The notes beneath the pieces are model-generated. The model did no database searches. It worked only from the letters and a program-made list of their open reading frames with translations, and was not told where the DNA came from. From NCBI GenBank assembly GCA_017507885.1, contig JAFVZY010000117.1, forward strand, positions 1 through 64,000: a DNA stretch of 64,000 bases, in the 5' to 3' direction. Each line of letters starts with the position of its first letter. Positions within the stretch are counted from its first letter, which is position 1. Below, in pieces: positions 1-7,526 of this stretch. The translations under genes and the position numbers were made by a program. The stretch is from Candidatus Methanomethylophilaceae archaeon. GTDB taxonomy: Archaea; Thermoplasmatota; Thermoplasmata; Methanomassiliicoccales; Methanomethylophilaceae.

Positions 1-1
1 A

Positions 2-109
2 GTCGTCCCCGTGGAGGTCAAGAAGAGGGGTAGACCCAAAGGCAGCAAGGATACGAAACCCCGCAAGACCCGGTCCGACAAGGGTGTCCCGAAGGTTCCT
101 GGGAATTGA
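2..109 (+). CDS. C-terminal end of an AT-hook-like protein, probably a transposase (partial)
   Basis: Only the last 35 codons are inside the window, ending at TGA 107-109. The tail is strongly basic and contains an AT-hook-like core (KKRGRPKGSKD, residues 7-17 of the visible part), a minor-groove DNA-binding motif seen at the ends of several archaeal transposases and regulators. The stop codon lies inside a 35-base sequence that recurs at 9059-9093 next to a truncated gene, so I infer that this is the 3' end of an insertion-sequence transposase. The family cannot be told from so short a tail. An unrelated DNA-binding protein is the alternative. Confidence 0.5.
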   Translation, partial: VVPVEVKKRGRPKGSKDTKPRKTRSDKGVPKVPGN

Positions 110-141
110 GCGGGTATAGTGCATTTTCAGGGAAACTTAAG
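107..141 (+). mobile_element. Probable insertion-sequence end
   Basis: These 35 bases begin with the stop codon of the preceding gene and end in AGGGAAACTTAAG. They match 9059-9093 at 29 of 35 positions with no gaps, and both copies have the TGA at the same place. One copy abuts a truncated hypothetical gene and the other a truncated cobY, which is how an IS terminus would behave. The outer border is probably at CTTAAG, because the similarity stops there. Confidence 0.6.
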
Positions 142-152
142 ATTTCGGAGGC

Positions 153-440
153 ATGGATTTCTTCGAAGATGTCATTGGTTCGGACTATGTGACATACAGA
201 ATGTTTTCCGGGGATCCCAGAGGCGAAGATTGGACCTATGTGATAGATTTCGATTCGAACACATTCGAAACATACCGGGGATTGTCACATACACCTCCTG
301 ACAAGGGCGAACGCTTCTACGATGGAGAAACCGTTGACGAAGACAGATGGTATCCTCCAAAATTGATGTGCATATTCTCTTTAGATGACCTTCCATCCAA
401 CATGGAATATATCGAAAAAACAGAAGAGAAATATTATTAA
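153..440 (+). CDS. Hypothetical protein, probably a 5'-truncated fragment
   Basis: This is an acidic 95-residue product. The frame is open from base 141, right at the inferred IS border, so the natural N-terminus may have been replaced by the element. The central part (WTYVIDFDSNTFETYRG, from about residue 27) resembles the C-terminal half of a widespread family of uncharacterised 170-200 aa proteins in bacteria and phages; I recognise the pattern but can assign no function. It ends with TAA at 438-440. The intact ATG at 153 and a GGAG-like sequence just before it mean it could still be translated. Confidence 0.5.
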   Translation: MDFFEDVIGSDYVTYRMFSGDPRGEDWTYVIDFDSNTFETYRGLSHTPPDKGERFYDGETVDEDRWYPPKLMCIFSLDDLPSNMEYIEKTEEKYY

Positions 441-468
441 ACGAAATATATTTTGGAATCATGCAATG

Positions 469-508
469 CGATGGGGGTCCGATGCACGCCCCTTCTGGAC
501 ACCCATCG
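469..508 (+). other. Strong stem-loop before crcB
   Basis: A 12-base-pair stem (469-480 with 497-508) with one G/A mismatch and a 16-base loop lies just before the crcB promoter. It could end transcription of the upstream fragment. It does not show the conserved fluoride-riboswitch core. Confidence 0.5.
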
Positions 509-515
509 TACCATT

Positions 516-527
516 GAATTATATTTA
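516..527 (+). promoter_or_regulatory. TATA box of crcB
   Basis: AATTATATTTAC is centred about 28 bases before the crcB ATG at 550, the spacing expected for a leaderless archaeal transcript. Confidence 0.6.
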
Positions 528-549
528 CACAAACCGGATATGGCTCACC

Positions 550-903
550 ATGTTGCCTTTCCTTGCAGTCGCAGCCGGCGGTGCAATCGGAGCCGTCCTC
601 AGATACTCCGTCTACAGGATGATCGAATCGGATTTCCCATGGGCGACGTTCATCGTCAACATCACGGGATGCGTCCTGGCCTCGTTCCTGATGTTCCGTT
701 ACGGATTGGACATGCAGAACACGTTCAGGACGTTCCTCTTCGTTGGCATATTCGGGGCGTTCACCACCATGTCCACATTCTCGATCGATACGGTCAACCT
801 CATCGCCGACGGGTCCGCAACGACCGCGTTGTTCAACATCGTGCTGAACTCCGTGGTGTGCGTTGCAGGGGCCCTCCTTGGAAGATGGTTGGCACTCCTC
901 TGA
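550..903 (+). CDS. crcB: Fluoride efflux channel CrcB/Fluc
   Basis: Small membrane protein of 117 residues that exports fluoride ions from the cell as a dual-topology dimer. The sequence shows the family hallmarks in order: an N-terminal GGAIGAVLRY segment (about residues 9-18), the PWATFIVNITGC segment (about 29-40) with its conserved Asn, and GAFTTMSTFS (about 67-76) lining the pore. Four hydrophobic helices are visible and the length is typical. The ATG at 550 is chosen because it follows the TATA box at leaderless distance and starts exactly where family homology begins; in-frame upstream codons add an unrelated stretch. The gene stands alone, so single-gene dual topology is expected. Confidence 0.93.
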   Translation: MLPFLAVAAGGAIGAVLRYSVYRMIESDFPWATFIVNITGCVLASFLMFRYGLDMQNTFRTFLFVGIFGAFTTMSTFSIDTVNLIADGSATTALFNIVLNSVVCVAGALLGRWLALL

Positions 904-982
904 CCTGGGGACCGACGGACGGCTGAAAAACCGGCTTGATGCCATCCGCGGCCCGATTCGTTCGTTTTACGGCCTATGACGA

Positions 983-1126
983 TCACTGGGGGGTTATCAT
1001 GAACCTCAGACAGAACGGAATCTTGTCGGAATTCGCCTTGTGGAACTCCACGCATTCCATGCAGTTTCCATGACGGGGGCAATCGACCTTGGGGCAGTTG
1101 CAGTTGGGATTCAATTCCTGAGCCAT
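983..1126 (-). CDS. Small cysteine-rich protein, DUF6485-like
   Basis: A 47-residue protein with seven cysteines in the order CxC, C, C, C, C and a final C, including CPRHGNCMEC in the middle. The pattern is that of DUF6485, tiny probable zinc proteins of unknown function in anaerobes. The start at 1126 is preferred because a TATA-like TTATAAA (1148-1154 on this strand) sits about 25 bases upstream. A longer start at 1162 would overlap the end of ybaK by 14 bases and add 12 residues. It is the downstream neighbour of ybaK on the same strand. Confidence 0.6.
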   Translation of the reverse strand: MAQELNPNCNCPKVDCPRHGNCMECVEFHKANSDKIPFCLRFMITPQ

Positions 1127-1148
1127 GGCATGGCATCGTATCGGGCAT

Positions 1149-1631
1149 TTATAACCGTTCATCGGGCCTGCGGATGTCCGCGAAAACGGCACCGGTGGCC
1201 TTGACGATATCGGAGGAGGCCATCTCCAACTGATACCCTATCCTCCCCGCGGAGACATAGAACCTCTCGTTGTCCAAAGCGGTGGAATCCACCACGACCT
1301 TCATGGGACGCTTGATGCACATGGGGGAACAACCTCCATGGACATAACCGGTCAACGGCAGGAGTTCCGCGGATTTGATCATCGACACGGACTTCTCGCC
1401 CACGGATGCGGCGGCCTTCTTCAGATCCAACCCTCCCGTCACGGGAACCACGAACACATAGTACGCATTGGACTTCCCTTTGGTGACCAGGGTCTTGAAG
1501 ACCTCCTCGGGCTTCTCGCCCAGGGTCTGTGCGACCTCCATCCCGCCGAGGGCGACATCGCCGTAGGTGTGAACGGTGTAGGGGATTCCGAGCTTGTCCA
1601 GGTGCCTCATGGGATTGGTCTTGACTTCCAT
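1149..1631 (-). CDS. ybaK: YbaK/EbsC-family Cys-tRNA(Pro) deacylase
   Basis: A 160-residue single-domain trans-editing protein of the YbaK/ProX family, which hydrolyses cysteinyl-tRNA(Pro) or related misacylated tRNAs in the cytoplasm. It shows the EEVFKTLVTKG segment (about residues 42-52), with the lysine typical of YbaK, and the GGCSP motif (about 99-103), followed by the usual C-terminal GRIGYQLEM segment. The length matches stand-alone family members. A TATA box (1651-1660) lies about 25 bases upstream, suggesting a leaderless mRNA. Substrate choice within the family cannot be told from sequence alone. Confidence 0.88.
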   Translation of the reverse strand: MEVKTNPMRHLDKLGIPYTVHTYGDVALGGMEVAQTLGEKPEEVFKTLVTKGKSNAYYVFVVPVTGGLDLKKAAASVGEKSVSMIKSAELLPLTGYVHGGCSPMCIKRPMKVVVDSTALDNERFYVSAGRIGYQLEMASSDIVKATGAVFADIRRPDERL

Positions 1632-1650
1632 GATTGTGCATTATAGTACC

Positions 1651-1660
1651 ATTATATAAC
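1651..1660 (-). promoter_or_regulatory. TATA box of ybaK
   Basis: GTTATATAAT on the minus strand is centred 24 bases before the ybaK start codon at 1631. Confidence 0.6.
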
Positions 1661-1714
1661 AACTGTGGAATAGGGACCGTCATGAACATCTAAACGGTCG
1701 ACCATGCACCCTTC

Positions 1715-3874
1715 ATGAGGTTCACAGTGAGGGGGGTCGTCCAGGGCGTCGGATTCAGGCCGTCCGTCTACAGAGCGGCCATGGAATGCGGTGCTTCGGG
1801 CACCGTGGTCAACAACGGTTCCGATGTGGTCATCGACACCGACAGGAAGGGGATCATGGATGTCCTGATGGACAACCTGCCCCCGCTGGCACGTGTGGAT
1901 TCGGTGGAATTCGAGGATGTCCCGTACACCGGTGGAACCGGTTTCCGCATAGCCCCGTCCGGCGAAAGGGGCAGAGGTGTATCAATCCCCGCGGACAGCG
2001 CCGTGTGCGACGAATGCCTCAGGGAGATCGCCGGGACGGGACGCAGATCGGGATATCCCTTCACCACATGCACATCCTGCGGACCCCGTTTCACGCTTCT
2101 CGAAGGGATGCCCTACGACAGACCCCTGACCACCATGTCCAGGTTCCCTCCCTGTCCCGAATGCGGAAGGGAGTACTCCGACCCGTCCGACCGCAGATTC
2201 CACCATCAGACGCTTTGCTGCCCCGCATGTGGCCCGAGGTACAGGCTGGTGATGCCCGATGGTACGGAGACATTCGAGGACCCCATCGGCAAACTCGCGG
2301 GGATGCTCGATTCCGGTTCCATCTGTGTGGTCAAGGGATGGGGCGGCATGCACATATGCTGCAACCTGGACGTTCTCCCTAGGATGAGGGAATGGTACGG
2401 TCGCAGGAACAAGCCCTTCGCCGCCATGGCGAGGGACATGGATTCCCTGCGCAGGTATGCGGATCCGACCGAACGGGAGGAATCGGAACTGACCTCCCCT
2501 CACAGACCCATAGTCCTCGTGAGGAAGATCGAATCGGAGGTCACGGAACTCCTCTCCCCCGGATTGGACAACGTCGGGATGTTCCTGCCTTATACGGGGA
2601 TGCACCACATCCTGTTCTCTAAACTGGAACACGACGCCCTGGTCATGACGTCCGCCAACATCCCGGGTGAACCGATGCTCATAGACGATTCACAGGTGTT
2701 CGAACTGAACGCCGATGCATATCTCCTGCACGATCAGCCCATATCCAATCGTGCCGACGATTCCGTGGTGAGGATGTTCGGGGACAGGACCCAGTTCATA
2801 CGCAGATCCAGGGGACACGTGCCCTTCGGCATAGATCTGGGCATGAAGGGGGATGCCGTGGGACTGGGTGCACAGGAGAACCTGACCGGATGCGTCGCAT
2901 CGGACGGTATCCTGTGGCCGACGCAACACATCGGGAACGGGGAGAACCTGGGTGTACCCGAATATCTGGAGGAGGCGGTGCTCACGCAGATGTCCATGAC
3001 GGGGTGCGAACCCCAGGCCGTGGGTATCGACCTCCACCCCGCCTATGCGAACCGCAGATTCGCGAAGAGGTTGGCCGAGGAGCACCATTCGGAGATTATG
3101 GAGATCCAGCACCATTGGGCCCATGCGGCCGCACTGATGGCGGACAACCGCATCGATTCCTGCATAGCGTTGACCGTGGACGGTACCGGACACGGTGACG
3201 ACGGCGAGGCCTGGGGAGGAGAGGTCATGCGGACGGATTTCGACGGATACAGGAGATGCGCCCATCTCGAATACATCCCCCTCCTGGGAGGGGAGAAGGC
3301 CGTCTACGACATCAGACGTCTGAAATTCGCAATCGATTCGATGAACGGTGTGGAGAACCACGACTTCAAGGATGGAGAGGCGGCGATCCTGGGGAAGATG
3401 ATGGACCGCAGCGTAAGGACATCCTCCCTGGGCAGGATCCTGGACGCCCTGTCCTACACGCTGGGTGTGTGCGGGGAACGCAGCTACGACGGGGAACCCG
3501 CCATGAGGCTGGAACCCCTTCTCTCACGTGGAAGGCTGGTCGACGGTTTCGAAACCGAGACCGTGAACGGGGTCATCAGGACCGCACACCTCTTCGACCG
3601 CATCGGGAATGTCAGGAGGGAGGATGCCGCATATTCCATAGTATATAACATACTCAGGGAAATGGTTGATACATCCATCGATGTCGCCGATGAAGAGGGC
3701 ATAGAACACATCGGAATCACAGGAGGAGTGTCCTACAACTCCGCCATCTCGCGTATGTTCGGGGATATGGTTAAATCATCCGTCCATGTAGGTGTCCTCC
3801 ATAGAGACGTTCCCAACGGGGACGGAGGCGTATCGGTCGGTCAAACGGCCATCGCAATGAGGAGGATTCAATGA
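1715..3874 (+). CDS. hypF: Carbamoyltransferase HypF ([NiFe]-hydrogenase maturation)
   Basis: HypF converts carbamoyl phosphate to carbamoyl-AMP and passes the group to the HypE C-terminal cysteine, the first step in making the cyanide ligands of [NiFe] hydrogenases. Domains in order: acylphosphatase (1-85, GVVQGVGFRP at 7-16); two zinc-finger units with CxxC pairs at 98/101, 119/122, 147/150 and 169/172; a YrdC-like domain (about 190-370); and a Kae1-like domain with the metal-binding QHHWAHA motif near residue 465. The 719 residues are close to the usual 750. The last four bases (ATGA) overlap the next gene, so the two are translationally coupled. The presence of hypF implies that hydrogenases are encoded elsewhere. 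Confidence 0.96.
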   Translation: MRFTVRGVVQGVGFRPSVYRAAMECGASGTVVNNGSDVVIDTDRKGIMDVLMDNLPPLARVDSVEFEDVPYTGGTGFRIAPSGERGRGVSIPADSAVCDECLREIAGTGRRSGYPFTTCTSCGPRFTLLEGMPYDRPLTTMSRFPPCPECGREYSDPSDRRFHHQTLCCPACGPRYRLVMPDGTETFEDPIGKLAGMLDSGSICVVKGWGGMHICCNLDVLPRMREWYGRRNKPFAAMARDMDSLRRYADPTEREESELTSPHRPIVLVRKIESEVTELLSPGLDNVGMFLPYTGMHHILFSKLEHDALVMTSANIPGEPMLIDDSQVFELNADAYLLHDQPISNRADDSVVRMFGDRTQFIRRSRGHVPFGIDLGMKGDAVGLGAQENLTGCVASDGILWPTQHIGNGENLGVPEYLEEAVLTQMSMTGCEPQAVGIDLHPAYANRRFAKRLAEEHHSEIMEIQHHWAHAAALMADNRIDSCIALTVDGTGHGDDGEAWGGEVMRTDFDGYRRCAHLEYIPLLGGEKAVYDIRRLKFAIDSMNGVENHDFKDGEAAILGKMMDRSVRTSSLGRILDALSYTLGVCGERSYDGEPAMRLEPLLSRGRLVDGFETETVNGVIRTAHLFDRIGNVRREDAAYSIVYNILREMVDTSIDVADEEGIEHIGITGGVSYNSAISRMFGDMVKSSVHVGVLHRDVPNGDGGVSVGQTAIAMRRIQ

Positions 3875-4878
3875 GCAACACACTCTTCGTGCTCCTGGAC
3901 GGGGCCGAAGACCACCCGAACCCACTGATGGATGGAATGAAACCCTATGAGATAGCGGACATGCCCTTCCTGAAGAGCAGGGCACCGCACAGACTGAAAA
4001 CCACCGGCAGGGGATACACCCATCTGTTTCTCAACGAGTTCTTCACGGGGATGCCCCCGGAGATCCCCAGAGCGGCATTGGAGGCCATGGGTCTCGGGAT
4101 GGACGTGCGCAATCCCAGAAGAACCGCATACAGACTCAGCCCCGCGGTCATATCCGAAGGGATGATAAGGTGGTCCTACAACGCGACCGAATATACCAGG
4201 AGACTCATCCCCACCGTGGAGAGCCACATGGACATCCTCGCCCCATACAACCCCGAGATCAAATTCTTCATAGGGGGCAGGGCGATCCTCACCATGGAGT
4301 GCGACGACGTCCCCGACCTCCCGGCACCGCCGGTCGATGCACCCTTCGTACCGGTTCCGGGGGACCTGGGAAGACTCGTCATGGCCGTTGCGGAGGATCT
4401 GGACGGAACCACGGACTATCCCTGGGGATGCGGTAAATTCGGAAGACAGTATCCGCCCGTCAAAGGAATGGGAAGGATGACCGCGATCTCCAACAGCCCC
4501 ACCTCCCTAGGCATATGCTCGTCACTCGGACACGACATCCGCCTGATAGACGACCTGGAGGAGAGGTTCCCGGTCGCAAGGGAGGCGTTGAAACACGGAG
4601 ACGTGTTCCTGCATGTGGACGAGGTGGACGAATACAGTCACATGAAGGACCCTTTCAAAAAGAAGGCCGTCCTCGAACTCACGGACAGGCTCATGGCCGA
4701 ACACTTCGACGACGTGGATAACATAATCTATTTCGTAGACCATGGCACCTCCTGCGTGACCGGTGAACACATCCTGATGGATGTGCCACTGTGGACCAGC
4801 ATAGACATCGGTGTACCGGATGACACCATGATTCCATTAAACCGCGTCGTGGAGACGCTTCTCGAAAACAAGATGTGA
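3871..4878 (+). CDS. Alkaline-phosphatase-superfamily protein related to archaeal phosphoglycerate mutase, probably divergent
   Basis: A 335-residue protein with the overall order of the archaeal cofactor-independent phosphoglycerate mutase family (ApgM): an N-terminal LFVLLDGAED segment, a C-terminal VDEVDEYSH metal site (about residues 249-257) and a VDHGT segment with a second His. The family is usually about 400 residues. Where active members have the catalytic serine in PPGSD, this one reads MPPEIPRAAL (about 55-64) with no serine, so mutase activity is doubtful. It overlaps hypF by four bases and is followed six bases later by cobT, so the three form one transcription unit. A phosphatase or a non-catalytic role are alternatives. 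Confidence 0.7.
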   Translation: MSNTLFVLLDGAEDHPNPLMDGMKPYEIADMPFLKSRAPHRLKTTGRGYTHLFLNEFFTGMPPEIPRAALEAMGLGMDVRNPRRTAYRLSPAVISEGMIRWSYNATEYTRRLIPTVESHMDILAPYNPEIKFFIGGRAILTMECDDVPDLPAPPVDAPFVPVPGDLGRLVMAVAEDLDGTTDYPWGCGKFGRQYPPVKGMGRMTAISNSPTSLGICSSLGHDIRLIDDLEERFPVAREALKHGDVFLHVDEVDEYSHMKDPFKKKAVLELTDRLMAEHFDDVDNIIYFVDHGTSCVTGEHILMDVPLWTSIDIGVPDDTMIPLNRVVETLLENKM

Positions 4879-4884
4879 TACAAA

Positions 4885-5997
4885 ATGACAGATTTCAAAC
4901 TGCCACCATCCCTGAGTGTTTACGGAAACGAAGAGACCGCCAAAGACATCCTTTCCCGTGCATGGGGCAAGAGGGGGGTCTTCACGTGCACCGTCGCCAA
5001 CACCCTCACATCGACCATACCCGGGGTATCCGAAGCAGGGGACACACCCGAACTGACCATGTTCACCCCTCCCGCGGATGCGGAGCTCCTCATCAGCGGC
5101 AAGACCACCTGCATGAAGGGCATACCGATCAACCCCGGAGGAATCCCCACCCCCGCCACCCTCACCAAGGCGGCGTTGGAGCTCTCCGGAATGCCGTATT
5201 ACATCGTGAACGGCGGATCCAAGATCAACCCCCACGTGCCCTACTTCGACATGGGCGGCGAGTGCGGTGACTACATCACCACCGGAAAGGCCGTCGCCAA
5301 CGTCAGGCAGATCTACGAGAGAGGATTCATGCTCGGACAGATGCTTGCAAGAGCCTACGATTTCGTCGTGATCAGCGAGAGCTGCGCAGGAGGAACCACC
5401 ACCGCACTCGCGGTCCTGACCGCAATGGGCGTCCTGAAGGAGAACCTCGTCAGCAGCAGCTCCCCCAACAACCCCAAGGAGCTCAAGAGCAAGCTCGTGG
5501 CCGAGGGACTCGCCGCGGCCGGAGTGAAACCCGGAGACCTTGCGGACGACCCCCTGAAGGCCATCGAGTGCGTCGGAGACCCCATGATGCCCGCCAACAT
5601 CGGAATCATCGCCGGAGCAGCGACATCCGTGCCCGTGGTCATCGGCGGAGGAACCCAGATGGGTGCCGTCATCGCAGGTGTCGTGAAGATGCACCCCGAG
5701 GTCATCGGCAACATCTTCCAGGGAACCACCAGATGGCTCATGAACGATCCCAACTCCAGCATGAAGAAGATCATGGATTGCATCGGAGCAGACGTCCCGA
5801 TCGTGTACGTCAACGTGGACTATTCCGAAAGCCCCTACGAGGGACTCCAGGCCTATGAATGGGGATTCATCAAGGAGGGCGTCGGATGCGGAGGATCCTC
5901 CGTCGGTGCCATCATGATGACCTCCGGAGAGGTCACCTGCGAGGCTCTCGTGGACAAGGTCCATGAGATCTACAGGGGAATCATGGGATTCGAGTAA
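4885..5997 (+). CDS. cobT: Nicotinate mononucleotide-dependent phosphoribosyltransferase, archaeal CobT family
   Basis: A 370-residue protein of the archaeal CobT/UPF0284 type, which activates the lower-ligand base of cobamides with nicotinate mononucleotide to give the alpha-ribotide. Recognisable segments are GKTTCMKGIPINPGGIPTPA (about residues 72-91), the glycine-rich SESCAGGTTTAL loop (about 167-178) and VVIGGGTQMGAV near 252. The length is typical. The ATG lies six bases after the upstream stop. It complements the cobD-cbiB-cbiZ-cobS-cobY operon downstream, completing nucleotide-loop assembly. A rho-independent-like hairpin follows. Confidence 0.9.
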   Translation: MTDFKLPPSLSVYGNEETAKDILSRAWGKRGVFTCTVANTLTSTIPGVSEAGDTPELTMFTPPADAELLISGKTTCMKGIPINPGGIPTPATLTKAALELSGMPYYIVNGGSKINPHVPYFDMGGECGDYITTGKAVANVRQIYERGFMLGQMLARAYDFVVISESCAGGTTTALAVLTAMGVLKENLVSSSSPNNPKELKSKLVAEGLAAAGVKPGDLADDPLKAIECVGDPMMPANIGIIAGAATSVPVVIGGGTQMGAVIAGVVKMHPEVIGNIFQGTTRWLMNDPNSSMKKIMDCIGADVPIVYVNVDYSESPYEGLQAYEWGFIKEGVGCGGSSVGAIMMTSGEVTCEALVDKVHEIYRGIMGFE

Positions 5998-6014
5998 ACA
6001 CGTTTCCGATAAAA

Positions 6015-6052
6015 GACGGTCCCGTCCCGCGGGGCCGTCGCTTTCCTTTTTT
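6015..6052 (+). terminator. Terminator after cobT
   Basis: A 10-base-pair GC-rich stem (6015-6024 with 6030-6039, one G/T pair) with a 5-base loop is followed by a T-rich run to 6052. It ends the hypF-cobT unit and also separates it from the convergent ATPase gene. Confidence 0.8.
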
Positions 6053-6067
6053 GTCACAGATTAATGT

Positions 6068-7333
6068 TCATGGCCCGAGACAGTCTATGGGTACGACCCA
6101 TACGCCTTCGGGTGTGAGTGAGACGTATCCATTCGATACGATCACCATCATGAATGATGGATCTGGATATTCTGATTCCTCTACCGTCCTCTTCAGCGAG
6201 AGAAGATTCTCCACACCCTCCTTGATTCTGGATGCACCGGTCTTCACCTCGATGCACCCCCATCTGCCATCCCTCAATTGAACTATCAGGTCAGCCTCTA
6301 AATCGTTGGAATCATGGTAGTGGTGAACCGTCCCTCCAAGAGGTTGGGAATAGATGCGCAGATCCCTCACACAAAGTGATTCCAAAAGGAAACCGAACGT
6401 GTTCAAATCGGAAAGAAGACGGTTTTGGGACAGGTTCAATGCCGCAACAGCCAATGACGGATCCGTAAAATGCCTCTTTGATGATTGCCTTATCGACTTT
6501 TTGGAACGTATGGCGGGGGACCACGCGGTGACATCCTCGATTATATACAACCTGCGTAACGCATCCATATAATCCAATACCGTGGGCATGGAAACCTTCT
6601 GTTCCGCCATCGTGACATCGGACACGATGGTTTTGTTATCTACCATAGTGGAAATGTTGCGTGAATACGAACGCATGAGACGGTCCACCACTTCGACATC
6701 CTTCTTCCTACCATCTACGCGGAATACGTCTATCCCTATCGTGGCGTTGTAGTAGTTCTCCACGATATCCGGCACATACTCCATGTCCGCATCAATGGTT
6801 CTGGGCCATCCCCCACGCACTACCAGATCAACAATTCCACGAAGGTTGTGTTCTGAAGAGACTGAAGGTACGATTTGAGTGCCATCGAATAGTCTCTTCA
6901 AGGAAACCACCCCGCTTGAATCATTGGATTCGAACAGGGACATGGTATGCATCCTCAATTCGGCGATACGTCCCACACCGGAATGTCTGAAACCATCATC
7001 CTGAGGAACGGAAGATCCCGTAAGGATGAACTGACCCATGTCATAACGTCTATCCACTTCGTTGCGAACCACGTCCCATAGATTGGGTGCCATCTGCCAC
7101 TCATCAATCAAACGAGGAACAGGACCTTCCAAAATTTGCAATGGATTGTTCCTTGCCACGTAGATTGTGTCATCAGCCTCACCTTGTAACATTATGCTAC
7201 TAGATGAATTGACGAGTCCTGTGGTGGTTTTACCACACGCTTTAGGGCCAGTAATCAACACTGCACCAGAGGATTTCAATTTACGTTGTAAAACTGAATC
7301 AATCAGACGCGGATGGTATCTATTATGTCCCAT
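6068..7333 (-). CDS. DUF4143-type AAA ATPase with C-terminal PD-(D/E)XK-like domain
   Basis: A 421-residue ATPase. From the chosen start, Walker A is GPKACGKT (residues 29-36) and Walker B is RLIDEW (74-79). The C-terminal part carries LEADLIVQL followed by CIEVKTG, the D...ExK pattern of a PD-(D/E)XK nuclease-like fold typical of DUF4143 proteins. Cellular function of the family is unknown; such genes are abundant and mobile in gut methanogens. The start at 7333 is preferred because a TATA box is centred 25 bases upstream; an ATG at 7342 is possible. Two copies of an 11-bp palindrome lie farther upstream. Three relatives occur in this window at 9134, 23767 and 40704. Confidence 0.85.
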   Translation of the reverse strand: MGHNRYHPRLIDSVLQRKLKSSGAVLITGPKACGKTTTGLVNSSSSIMLQGEADDTIYVARNNPLQILEGPVPRLIDEWQMAPNLWDVVRNEVDRRYDMGQFILTGSSVPQDDGFRHSGVGRIAELRMHTMSLFESNDSSGVVSLKRLFDGTQIVPSVSSEHNLRGIVDLVVRGGWPRTIDADMEYVPDIVENYYNATIGIDVFRVDGRKKDVEVVDRLMRSYSRNISTMVDNKTIVSDVTMAEQKVSMPTVLDYMDALRRLYIIEDVTAWSPAIRSKKSIRQSSKRHFTDPSLAVAALNLSQNRLLSDLNTFGFLLESLCVRDLRIYSQPLGGTVHHYHDSNDLEADLIVQLRDGRWGCIEVKTGASRIKEGVENLLSLKRTVEESEYPDPSFMMVIVSNGYVSLTPEGVWVVPIDCLGP

Positions 7334-7350
7334 AAGCACCATACTATTTT

Positions 7351-7365
7351 ACCATTATATAAAAG
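7351..7365 (-). promoter_or_regulatory. TATA box of the DUF4143 ATPase
   Basis: CTTTTATATAATGG on the minus strand is centred about 25 bases before the ATG at 7333, which favours that start over 7342. Confidence 0.65.
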
Positions 7366-7386
7366 AAACGAAATTAGTAAAAAAAA

Positions 7387-7424
7387 TTTTCAGGATTCCT
7401 GTAAATTTTCTTTCAGGATTCCTG
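7387..7424. repeat. Two tandem palindromic operator-like repeats
   Basis: The 14-mer TTTCAGGATTCCTG occurs twice, ending at 7401 and 7424, 23 bases apart. Each copy contains the odd palindrome CAGGA-T-TCCTG. They lie between the divergent ATPase and amidase genes and could control either. Confidence 0.7.
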
Positions 7425-7490
7425 CTATCCACAATTTTGACCACAGACTCCAAATCGGAACCCATTCAATTGAACCCAAGGTCATGAAAC

Positions 7491-7502
7491 CAAAATTTAA
7501 AC
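7491..7502 (+). promoter_or_regulatory. Probable TATA box of the amidase gene
   Basis: An AAAATTTAAACC element lies about 30 bases before the ATG at 7527, compatible with a leaderless start. A perfect TTCAATTGAA palindrome sits a little farther upstream near 7466-7475. Confidence 0.45.
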
Positions 7503-7526
7503 CAATGCTCGACTCTTCCCTCGAAC

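Noticed and set aside
469-508. Fluoride riboswitch upstream of crcB
   Set aside because: There is a strong stem-loop, but the conserved pseudoknot strands and the GATGAC-type 3' core of the crcB motif are absent, and the gene looks leaderless.
172-945. 257-codon minus-strand frame over crcB
   Set aside because: It is antisense to crcB and the upstream orphan, with Cys/His/Arg-rich shadow composition.
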